Positions 1 to 5,993 of a stretch of 20,648 bases of DNA are shown one piece after another. The position numbers and the translations under genes are program-made. Below the pieces are notes generated by a model, which saw only the letters and a program-made list of their open reading frames with translations, had not been told where the DNA came from and searched no databases. The stretch is taken from assembly GCA_009602725.1 (NCBI GenBank), contig WELB01000118.1:396019-416666 (forward strand), written 5' to 3'. The stretch comes from Spirogloea muscicola (taxonomy: Eukaryota; Streptophyta; Zygnematophyceae; Spirogloeales; Spirogloeaceae). The stretch's first letter is position 1. Each line of letters starts with the position of its first letter.

Positions 1-2
1 CA

Positions 3-345
3 GCCGACTTCAACACCGCGGGCTCGTGGGCTCAGGTATATCGCATGCGCCTCTCCGTATCCCTGCAGCGGTCCATGGCCCACGCTCTGCATCTGCGAGC
101 TGGCCGTGCTCTCGCTGCGGGCTCTGGCTTTCGTCAGGGTAATAGCTTTTCCCGGCAGCTAGTCTGTCGGATCTGAGGCTCCTCACTCGTACTTACTGAG
201 CGATCCATCCTCCCCCTGTTTTACCATTGCATCCTCAGGCCCCTTTGTAGCTGCTCACCGCTCTTATGCCCCTCTGAACCTTTGTGAATTCTTTTTGGGC
301 TGGCTTTTCGCAGCCCTTGCCCCCATTGGGAGTGCCACTTCTTTC
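3..345 (+). repeat. Unit A copy 1: decayed C-terminal coding fragment plus 3' flank
   Basis: Read from position 3, the frame gives a peptide containing QVYRMRLSVSLQRSMAHALH and then LRAGRALAAGSG. After a small indel near 160-170, the family ending SDLRLLTRTY-stop is found with TGA at 197-199. The flank from about 238 to 345 is a diverged direct repeat of 2060-2155; both carry a CTTTGTNAATTCTTTT core followed by GGCTGGCTTTTC. The start of the unit lies at or beyond the window edge. The conserved peptide suggests this was once coding. The parent protein is not recognised. Confidence 0.6.
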
Positions 346-349
346 CAGC

Positions 350-440
350 GCCAGCTGCTCCAGCTCCTCCAAGGCGGGGTCCTGCACCGCGTCGTGCGCA
401 CTTTGTGCAGCCACGGTGCAGCCGTAGCGTGTCGCGCAGG
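350..440 (-). pseudogene. Possible captured coding fragment, unidentified
   Basis: The minus strand reads CATRYGCTVAAQSAHDAVQD and continues with PALEELEQLALER. This mixed, acidic, helix-like composition differs from the Arg/Pro/Ser-rich noise translated elsewhere in this region. It sits between unit A copy 1 and unit B copy 1, with no clear splice donor after it. It may be a piece of a host gene picked up during repeat spread, or chance. I do not recognise a family. Confidence 0.2.
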
Positions 441-630
441 CATCGGGGGCCACGAAGCGGCGGGTCCCACTCAGCGTGCCCCGCTGGCTTGCCAGGGCTC
501 GCCCTCAGAAGGAGCAGCTTCTTCCGAAGGTGGGCTGGAGTGGTATGGCCGGTGGGGGGGAAAACCAGGTGGCAGGGCACTGCCTAGACTTGGCCTTCCG
601 CAGCGCTGCTCATTATTGGCAGCCACCGCC
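436..630 (+). repeat. Unit B copy 1
   Basis: This copy has the family blocks in order: a GGCGGGTCCCAC core (ends at 470), a TTGCCAGGG block, AGAAGGAGCAGCTTCTTCCG then AAGGTGGGC, a GGCAGGGCACTGCC block, and a CTTGGCCTTCCGCAG block followed by GCAGCCACCGCCC. The same blocks in the same order recur at 1503-1690 and, split, at 2150-2455. No reading frame is conserved between copies as far as I can see. Confidence 0.6.
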
Positions 631-760
631 CTCTCTAGGAGCATCGGCGCTTGCTCCGGCAGCGCCACGAACCGGCGGGTCCCACGAAGCTTGCCGCCCT
701 CTCCCCACTGTCTTTATTCCATGTGCTCCGCGCGCCTTCCCCCCCTTCTTCTTGCCAGAG
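631..760 (+). repeat. Unit B copy 2
   Basis: It begins with TCTCTAGGAGCATCGGC and a TTGCTCCGGC block. It then carries ACGAACCGGCGGGTCCCACG (668-687) and the GCTTGCCGCC..TCTCCCC block, nearly identical to 1503-1585. It diverges after about 720. Confidence 0.65.
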
Positions 761-784
761 CATCGCTCACAGAAGAAAGAAGAA

Positions 785-1090
785 AGTGCTCGCCCATTGA
801 GAATAGGGGCTGGAACAACCAGCCCGAAAAAGAATGAACAGAGTACGAGAAGGGGGCCAGGGGAAGCGCTAAGTAACAGAAACAAAGCTGCTACGGGACA
901 CTCAGTAACCCCTGCTAAGCAGCCGCAGATCAGAGATGCTGGGCTCCTGGAAGTAGGTCCCCTGGCCAGAGCCAGAGGCAGCAGCGAGGGCTCTGCCGGC
1001 ACGAAGGTGCAGCGCCCGGGCCATGGACCTCTGCAGCGAGACGGCCAGGCGCATTCGATACACTTGCGCCAGCGCCAGCGCCAGCGAAGA
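785..1090 (-). repeat. Unit A copy 2: most intact copy, open frame to its stop
   Basis: On the minus strand the frame is open from before 1090 to a TGA at 902-904. It reads QVYRMRLAVSLQRSMARALH, LRAGRALAAASGSGQG, then TYFQEPSISDLRLLSRGY-stop. This is the best reference for the family because copies 1, 3, 4 and 6 to 8 can be aligned to it with frameshifts or substitutions. Below 902 is the conserved 3' flank that forms the left arm of inverted repeat pair 1. No upstream exon can be tied to it, and the protein family is unknown to me. Confidence 0.6.
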
Positions 1091-1328
1091 GGCAGCTCTT
1101 CCGAAGGTGGGCGAAACTTTCGTGCCAGGGGGCAATCGAGGGGGACCCACTTCCAGGACCCTAGCATCTCTAATCTGCGGCTGCTCAGCAGGAATTACTG
1201 AGTCATTCGTAGCTGCTTTGTTTCTTCTTGTGCTCGTTTTTCCTAGCGCTTCCCCTGGCTCCCTTCTCGTACTTTGTCCATTCTTTTTTGGGCTGGCTGT
1301 TCCAGCCCCTATCCTCAATGGGCGAGCT
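788..1328. repeat. Inverted repeat pair 1 (arms 788-964 and 1137-1328)
   Basis: The left arm matches the reverse complement of the right arm. The first 67 bases of the arms (788-854 against the complement of the right arm's outer end) differ at about 5 positions by eye. The rest stays close apart from one insertion of about 14 bases in the right arm. The unpaired centre of about 170 bp holds a further short complementary pair (GGCACGAA near 998 and TTCGTGCC near 1119) and a GCCAGC triplet run near 1070-1085. Transcription across it would give a long hairpin RNA. Each arm carries the stop-codon end and 3' flank of unit A, so the pair is two unit A copies back to back. Confidence 0.75.
1137..1328 (+). 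repeat. Unit A copy 3: stop-codon end plus 3' flank only
   Basis: The plus strand reads GTHFQDPSISNLRLLSRNY-stop, with TGA at 1199-1201, then the family 3' flank up to the AATGGGCGAG block. The ALHLRAGRALA part is missing. It is the right arm of inverted repeat pair 1. Confidence 0.6.
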
Positions 1329-1341
1329 CTCCCTAATCGAG

Positions 1342-1420
1342 GGGGCCAGGGCATTTCCCAGACTTTCAGTATCAGAGGCTTGGCCTTTCGCAGGGCTGCT
1401 CATTGGCAGTCACCTATTCT
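1342..1420 (+). repeat. Unit B partial copy 3
   Basis: It holds only the later unit B blocks: GGGCCAGGGCATTTCCCAGA, CTTTCAGTATCAGAGGCTTG, then the GCCTTTCGCAGGGCTGCTCA block. It follows unit A copy 3 with no gap. Confidence 0.5.
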
Positions 1421-1499
1421 TCCCCTCCGAATGCTTGCACTAGTTTTCACCTGCGAATGTATTTGCCTGAATTGGCCTCCCTATTTTCATGCGCACCGC

Positions 1500-1690
1500 C
1501 CCCTCTCTAGGAGCATCGGCCCTTGCTCCGGCGGCGCGACGAACCGGCGGGTCCCACGAAGCTTGCCGCCATCTCCCCGCTGTCTTGCCAGGGCACCGCC
1601 CACAGATGGACCAGCTCTTCGGAAGGTGGGCGAGAGCTGTGTGTGGGCCAGGGCATGCCCCAGACTTTCAGTATCGGAGGCTTGGCAGCG
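1500..1690 (+). repeat. Unit B copy 4: fullest copy
   Basis: This copy shows the whole block order: TCTCTAGGAGCATCGGC, the TTGCTCCGGC block, the ACGAACCGGCGGGTCCCACG core, TCTCCCCGCTGTCTTGCCAG, TTCGGAAGGTGGGC, GGGCCAGGGCATGCCCCAGA and CTTTCAGTATCGGAGGCTTG. It is the best reference for the family. Confidence 0.65.
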
Positions 1691-1812
1691 CTGTTTTCCC
1701 TTCACTGTAGTCCCTGCTTAGATGTGTGGTTTTGGCGCCTTCCGGCCCTTTCGCAGCCACTGCTCCCTCCCCAGGAAAGCGCGGCCAGACTGGTGGAGAC
1801 TGGTGGTAGTGA

Positions 1813-2025
1813 CTCCTTCCCTTGGCTCTGGCCAGGGGACTCCCTTTCAGGCGCCTAGCCGCTCTGATCTGCGGCTGCTTAGCAGGGGTTACTGAGTGAT
1901 TCGTAGCAGCTATGCTTCGTTTTGTGCTTGCTTTCCTTAGCGCTTCCCCTGGGCCCCTACTTGTACTTTGTTCACTCTTTTTAAGGCTGGCTTGTCCAGC
2001 CCCTCTCCTCAATGGGCGAGCCCTT
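1813..2025 (+). repeat. Unit A copy 4: C-terminal end plus 3' flank
   Basis: The plus strand reads GTPFQAPSRSDLRLLSRGY-stop, with TGA at 1893-1895, followed by the same 3' flank as copies 2 and 3 up to AATGGGCGAG at 2011-2020. The ending is identical to copy 2 over the last nine residues (DLRLLSRGY-stop). Bases 2029-2060 resume with the TAGGAGCATCGGCCCTTGCT start of unit B. Confidence 0.6.
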
Positions 2026-2059
2026 TTCTTCCCTAGGAGCATCGGCCCTTGCTCGTCGT

Positions 2060-2155
2060 AGCTGCTAAGCGTTTATGGCCCCTTCGAAGCTTTGTCAATT
2101 CTTTTCGGGCTGGCTTTTCACTGCCCTTGCCCCCATTTGGATTGCCACTTCTCTC
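2060..2155 (+). repeat. Isolated unit A 3' flank
   Basis: This is a diverged direct repeat of 245-345, with the GGCTGGCTTTTC and GCCCTTGCCCCCATT blocks. It lacks the coding end. A weaker relative occurs near 4340-4400 after unit A copy 6, and another near 4570-4608. Confidence 0.5.
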
Positions 2156-2455
2156 TCTTGCTCTGGTGGCGCCACGAATCGGCGGGTCCCACTGGGCTTG
2201 ACGCCATCTCCCCGCTGTCTTGCCAAGGCATCCCTCACGGTTTAGGTCTCCGTATTATGTAGCCTTGTTTAGTTTGCACTAGACTGTGCCTGAACAAAGT
2301 ATTGGCTTAAATTGGCCTCCCTTTTATTTCGTGCGCTCTGCGCGCCTTCACTCTCACAGAAGGAGCAGCTTTTCCGAAGGTGGGCCAGAGTTGTGTAGCC
2401 AGGGCACTCCCCAGACTTCCAGTGTCGTGAGGCTTGGCCTTTTACAGCCACCGCG
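2150..2455 (+). repeat. Unit B copy 5, interrupted
   Basis: The first half (GCCACGAATCGGCGGGTCCC then ATCTCCCCGCTGTCTTGCCA) lies at 2168-2230. The second half (CACAGAAGGAGCAGCTTTTC, CGAAGGTGGGCC, then CCAGACTTCCAGTGTC) lies at 2353-2435. About 110 bp of unrelated sequence splits them, which suggests an insertion or a rearrangement. Confidence 0.5.
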
Positions 2456-2469
2456 ACCACTTCAGGACA

Positions 2470-3920
2470 GAAATTTATCTGACGATTGTACCACCAGCAG
2501 AAACTACTCGTTTAGTGCACACCAGCAGTTGAGGCTTTTGCTATGAACGCACCATGCTCCGCCAACATTGCCAGGCAAATGACTCGTGTTTGTGATACTC
2601 AGCGGCGCATGTCGTGACGGGCACACCGCAGTCGAAGTAGGTGATTGTCAATGTTGCTAAGGATATGCCAAAGTATCAGCCGCTGTGGGGCCACCAACCA
2701 CACAATGCTCCGCTTGTGGGCTTTGCCCGCAGCCATGTGTTGCTGCCTTCGGCTTCTAGCCCCACGTATTAAGTGGTGTTTGTGACATTGGAGCACCCCT
2801 TTGAAAGATCCTCACCAAGGGGATGAATTACCTCAAATCACTCACTTATTACAACGGCTTGTCATCTGTCGATGTCTAAGAGAATGTCGCTCGAGGCAGG
2901 ACCCTGCTCTTCTGAGCTGCATTGGTGCCGCTTCCTTAGACTGTTGGGCGGGACCTCTCTCGGGGGAAGCCCGCTCCGGGTGGCTCTTCTTCCAAGGCCC
3001 GCAGTTTTGTGTATATCTGGTAAGACGACACTCCCAACATCACCATGCTACTTGGCTGGAGTCGACCGGTCCTAAATCACGCAGCCTATGGTGTGGCTGC
3101 AAATCCTACAGTGGCCTGTCCTTACCTCTTTTCAAGAAAGTAGCCTGCATGAAGGCACTTGCGCACCTCGCATCCCAACTACACAGCCTTCGTGCGTTGA
3201 AGGCGACTTCAGTTGGGCGGGCGTGCGTCAGATCGTGGCCAAGCACAGCTCGGTGGGCTTGCGTGCAGCCTACAAGACTATGGCAAGCGCCCTGCATCCT
3301 CAAAGCTTATCAAGAGAGCGAGGAGCGATCTCAGTGTCTATGTCAGATGGGAATTCATGTAAGCCCACAGTCGTCAACACGTAGCAGATATTTCAACCAC
3401 CCAAGCTTTGGAGACTACTGAGCAAAATAAAGTGTAAGTGGACTGAGGGTACTTCATGTTGTCCGAATTAACTGGAACAAGATGGCCGTTCGATCTGCTG
3501 GTCTGCTGATGGCAGGATAGTTTTATAAATTCTTGCCCAACGATTGGGTGGCCACATCCAGCACGTGCCGATGATTGTCGATCCCATTATCACACACAAG
3601 TCGCACCTGTCCAGGTTACTTCTTGGCGTTCATTGAAGATGCGTTAGCGATTACCATGTACAAGGCGCAGCAGGGTCACGCCCTCCTAGCAATATCAGCT
3701 ACTACTGCCCTGGTACGTCTGGTCTCCTCAATGCTGGTCGCCTTGCCCAAGCAATCTCGTTACCGGAGGTGAGGAAGGCCGCCGACCAGCTGAGCTCGGG
3801 GCCTAAATTTTGGAGCGCCAGGTATGAGGGCTCGGCGCTTCCTCTGTAGGGCGTTGTGAAGTTGATGTCGCCCTTGAGTTACACAATGAGTTTGTAACAG
3901 GGACAGCTTGCAATGTGCCA
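2470..3920. other. Intergenic stretch, nothing assignable
   Basis: A 206-codon open frame (2801-3421, plus) and several of 65-98 codons are present. Their peptides are rich in Ser, Arg, Cys and His with no motif or domain I recognise. Different frames look equally plausible and none has a convincing start or splice context. I see no link to the unit A or B repeats. It may be ancient element debris or an untranslated transcript, but the sequence alone supports neither. Confidence 0.5.
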
Positions 3921-3929
3921 ATACGCTGC

Positions 3930-3996
3930 AGCGTTGGGCCGCCATGTTGCATTGCATCTGCATGCTGGCTGTGCCTTAGCTGATCGCTCGATATAT
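3930..3996 (+). repeat. Unit A copy 5: core motif only
   Basis: The plus strand reads GRHVALHLHAGCALADRS, which aligns with SMARALHLRAGRALAAAS of copy 2. The family ending is not found after it. This is the weakest copy and could be a partial duplication of the neighbouring copy 6. Confidence 0.35.
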
Positions 3997-4011
3997 ATAG
4001 CTGATCGCTCG
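3978..4011 (+). repeat. 13-bp direct repeat around an ATATATAT core
   Basis: AGCTGATCGCTCG occurs at 3978-3990 and again at 3999-4011, separated by the 8-bp ATATATAT. It could be a local slip duplication or an excision footprint. Confidence 0.7.
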
Positions 4012-4109
4012 CTGGCGATGGACGAGCACGGGCGTTTGGCAGTCGGTGGCTGGACCTCCAGCAGCAACTTGCACAGCGCCATTGATCGTCGGCAGAGACA
4101 GGAAGGTGA

Positions 4110-4420
4110 GCTGCCCAGCTTCAACGCGCCTGGTCGCTTGCCCAGGTGTTCCGCATGCGGCTAACCAGCATCTACAGGCTCACGCAGTGCACTTTCGGGC
4201 CGGCCGCGCTTTAGCTGGTACTTTTGGGTCTCGTCGAGGTGCCTCTTTACGGCTGCAATTTACTCCCGGCTGCTGACTCGGGGTCACTGAGCTCCCACTC
4301 ACTGTAGTTTCTTGCATGGCTGTGTGCTTTGAGCGCCATTCGGCCTGATGGACCTTGTGCATTGTTTCTGGGGTGGCTTTCCACTGCCATCGCCCTCTAC
4401 TATTGGAATGGTCTTTCTTT
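4110..4420 (+). repeat. Unit A copy 6: long but frameshifted
   Basis: The upstream edge (SFNAPGRL, near 4119-4142, then a QVFRMRL-like stretch, 4143-4163) matches the DFNTAGSWAQVYRMRL start of copy 1. The next part reads NQHLQAHAVHFRAGRALAG then TFGSRRGASLRLQFT. After a frame change near 4264 comes RLLTRGH-stop, with TGA at 4288-4290. The 3' flank continues to about 4400. Its inner part (4178-4321) pairs with 4806-4973. Confidence 0.55.
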
Positions 4421-4973
4421 CTTTGAAAGAGCTCACTACTTCTCGATATCTTCATCGGGGTGCAAATTACTCTCACATGCTAGCTGTGTGGTTAGGCGCC
4501 TTTCGGCTGAACAATGTATCGGAAAGAATTGGCGTTCCTCTAACATGTGAATTGCGCGCCTTCTCTCTCTTTTGGCCCTTTGGAACTTGTTCATTCGTTC
4601 TGGGCTGACTTCTTTTTCCTTTTTATGTATATTTATCCTTTTTTTGCATTTGCAGATGGAAAGCGTGTGCCATTGACCGCTGCAGGGATACTGCCAGACG
4701 AATACGATCCACTATGTGCGAGTGAGCCTGCCTTGTTGAGATTGGCCTGCTCATCTTGAGAACGTCGGGAGCTAAAAGCTCACAGCGATTTCAAGTGGCC
4801 ACTGGGTGCCAAAACGATGTAGCTATGCACGAGACCACAGCGAATGGGAGCTTAGTAAGCCCGAGTCAGCAGCCGCAAGTCGGAGTAAGTCGCAGCTGGA
4901 AAATAGGCACCCCGACGAGAGCCAGAAGCAGCAGCCATGGCACGGCCTGCCCATATAAGTGCACTGCGTGAGC
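4178..4973. repeat. Inverted repeat pair 2 (arms 4178-4321 and 4806-4973)
   Basis: GCTCACGCAGTGCACTT opens the left arm and appears inverted at the outer end of the right arm. Matching continues through CTCGTCG-GGTGCC, CGGCTGCTGACTCGGG and the CTCCCA block after the stop codon, at roughly 80% identity by eye with small gaps. The spacer of about 485 bp has no gene. Again the arms are two opposed unit A copies (6 and 7). Confidence 0.7.
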
Positions 4974-4980
4974 TGGGACG
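4806..4980 (-). repeat. Unit A copy 7: open to its stop
   Basis: The minus strand reads SALIWAGRAMAAASGSRRGA, then YFPAATYSDLRLLTRAY-stop, with TAA at 4852-4854. The core is diverged from ALHLRAGRALA, but the SDLRLL ending is kept in frame. Confidence 0.55.
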
Positions 4981-5063
4981 TGCGAAGGTTGTGGAGAACC
5001 TTGCCCGTTACTAGACGAGTCTTCCTCTATCTCACAGCCCCCACCCCCTTTGTAGCTAGCTCA

Positions 5064-5265
5064 GGCTGATGCTTTGCACCAGAAAGCTGGTCGAGCCTTA
5101 GCTGGTGACACAAGAGCTTGTCATTGCCGTCCAGTATTCGGGCATTTGTTAGCGACCTCGATGTGCTACTTCGTAGTCACTGAGCGGGTCAGCTTAGCAG
5201 CAGGTGATGTACATCTGTCAAGGTGCTTGCCACTGTACTTGGCCACACAGGCCCTCCATCCCTTA
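5064..5265 (+). repeat. Unit A copy 8
   Basis: The plus strand reads ALHQKAGRALAGD. After an indel it ends SDLDVLLRSH-stop, with TGA at 5181-5183. The 3' flank (5184-5260) differs from that of copies 1-4 and is shared, inverted, with 5595-5684. Confidence 0.5.
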
Positions 5266-5684
5266 CAGCCGCTCTTTTAAGCAGCCGCATTCATTCATTT
5301 ATATCACTTGAAACACAACTCCAATCCCTTTGCTCACCTCCTTGTTCCAGTGAAAGGGGGAAGGCGCGCGGTACTTGAAATGAAGGGTGGCCGATTTAAG
5401 GCAACACGCTGTTCAGGCAAAAGCTGGTGCAAACCATGGGGCTATATAAACCGAAAGCACTAGGAGGTCAGACGAGCTGAGGGGAGGAAGAGCAACGCGG
5501 ATGAGCAGAGAAATGCACGACGGGGTTGACGGTGCAAAGCAAACATTCCAAAGCAAGCACTCCGAAAAGTGTGTATTAAGAGTGTGTATTACGAGATGGA
5601 GGGCCTGTGTGGCCAAGTACAAAGGCAAGCACATTGACAAATGTACGTCAAGTGCTGCTAAGCTGACCCGCTCTGTAACCACGA
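5172..5684. repeat. Inverted repeat pair 3 (arms 5172-5260 and 5595-5684)
   Basis: The two 90-bp arms differ at about 11 positions by eye. The most conserved blocks are GAGCGGGTCAGCTTAGCAGC and TACTTGGCCACACAGGCCCT. The spacer of about 335 bp contains the TATATAAA at 5443 and the short open frame at 5501. The right arm carries the end of another unit A copy on the minus strand, in which the stop TGA has become AGA. Confidence 0.75.
5443..5450 (+). promoter_or_regulatory. TATA-box-like element
   Basis: TATATAAA, in the context GGGGCTATATAAACCG, lies 51 bp upstream of the ATG at 5501. The spacing suits a core promoter, but no real gene is established downstream. Confidence 0.3.
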
Positions 5685-5695
5685 GTCAACCATAA
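5501..5695 (+). CDS. Short open frame, doubtful, function unknown
   Basis: A 64-codon frame (MSREMHDGVDGAKQTFQSKH at its start) follows the TATATAAA at 5443. The peptide is basic and cysteine-bearing, with no signal peptide or membrane segment. Its second half lies inside the right arm of inverted repeat pair 3, which argues for a chance frame over repeat sequence. I recognise no family. Confidence 0.15.
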   Translation: MSREMHDGVDGAKQTFQSKHSEKCVLRVCITRWRACVAKYKGKHIDKCTSSAAKLTRSVTTSQP

Positions 5696-5706
5696 GCTCC
5701 GACTAG

Positions 5707-5855
5707 CTAGGGGCCACTTTACACCTGGTCGGTTGGTCGCCCATTGGCCTCGTTTTGGCCTCAAATTGGCAAGGTTTTGACCCCAGGTCTCCATACAACG
5801 CGTGACACGTACCCTTCGGCCGCGACCAACCGACCAAGTGTATATTGGCCCCTAG
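5707..5855. mobile_element. MITE-like element with 32-bp terminal inverted repeats
   Basis: The left end reads GGGGCCACTTTACACCTGGT then CGGTTGGTCGC. The right end read inverted is GGGGCCAATATACACTTGGT then CGGTTGGTCGC, with about four mismatches. The whole is about 149 bp. The boundary CTA/GGGG on the left and CCCC/TAG on the right fits a TA target duplication, although the flanking CTAG palindrome leaves the exact edge open. It encodes nothing, so it would be non-autonomous (Tc1/mariner-like if TA is right). The core holds a repeated TTGGCCTC/TTTGGCCTCAAATTGGC stretch. It ends about 140 bp before the ARA1 start codon. Confidence 0.55.
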
Positions 5856-5894
5856 GGACTCAGTGACGGACTGCCCCAACACTTGCTCAACGCT

Positions 5895-5924
5895 AAACCC
5901 TAAAAGTTGACATGTAAACCCTAA
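5895..5924 (+). promoter_or_regulatory. Two telo-box motifs upstream of ARA1
   Basis: AAACCCTAAA at 5895-5904 and AAACCCTAA at 5916-5924 lie 70-100 bp before the ATG. In land plants this motif is a known promoter element, bound by telobox-binding factors and common near ribosomal-protein and housekeeping genes. A role here is inferred. They could also be a trace of telomere-repeat insertion. Confidence 0.4.
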
Positions 5925-5993
5925 TCCTAGACCCGAAACGCCGAGCACAGCGGCGCTGCCGCTGGCGGCGGCGGCCAAGGCGTTGACGGGACG

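Larger units (their letters stand above)
1..5706. other. Repeat-rich intergenic region without a recognisable intact gene
   Basis: No stretch here gives a protein I recognise or a credible spliced gene. Two dispersed repeat families (units A and B, listed separately) cover much of 1-2460 and 3930-5690, in both orientations and at varied levels of decay. Open frames of 60-240 codons exist but run across repeat boundaries and overlap each other on both strands, as expected in GC-rich repeats. The stretch from about 2470 to 3920 shares no obvious repeat with the rest and is described separately. The region reads as a graveyard of duplicated gene or element fragments. Confidence 0.7.

Noticed and set aside
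295-1201. Long plus-strand open frames at 295-837 and 476-1201
   Set aside because: They cross several repeat boundaries, including the left arm of inverted repeat 1, overlap open frames on the other strand, and give low-complexity Arg/Ser/Pro-rich peptides with no family match.
902-1354. Minus-strand open frame of 150 codons as a real gene
   Set aside because: Only its last third is the conserved unit A peptide. The first part is the inverted right arm read in the antisense sense, so the frame is a by-product of the inverted repeat.
2801-3421. 206-codon plus-strand frame as a protein gene
   Set aside because: Its composition is noise-like, there are no motifs, two other frames in the same stretch look equally plausible, and there is no promoter or splice support.
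5413-5682. Minus-strand frame of 89 codons with hydrophobic stretches
   Set aside because: It is largely the complement of inverted repeat arm 3 and its spacer. The apparent hydrophobicity comes from CT-rich complement sequence.
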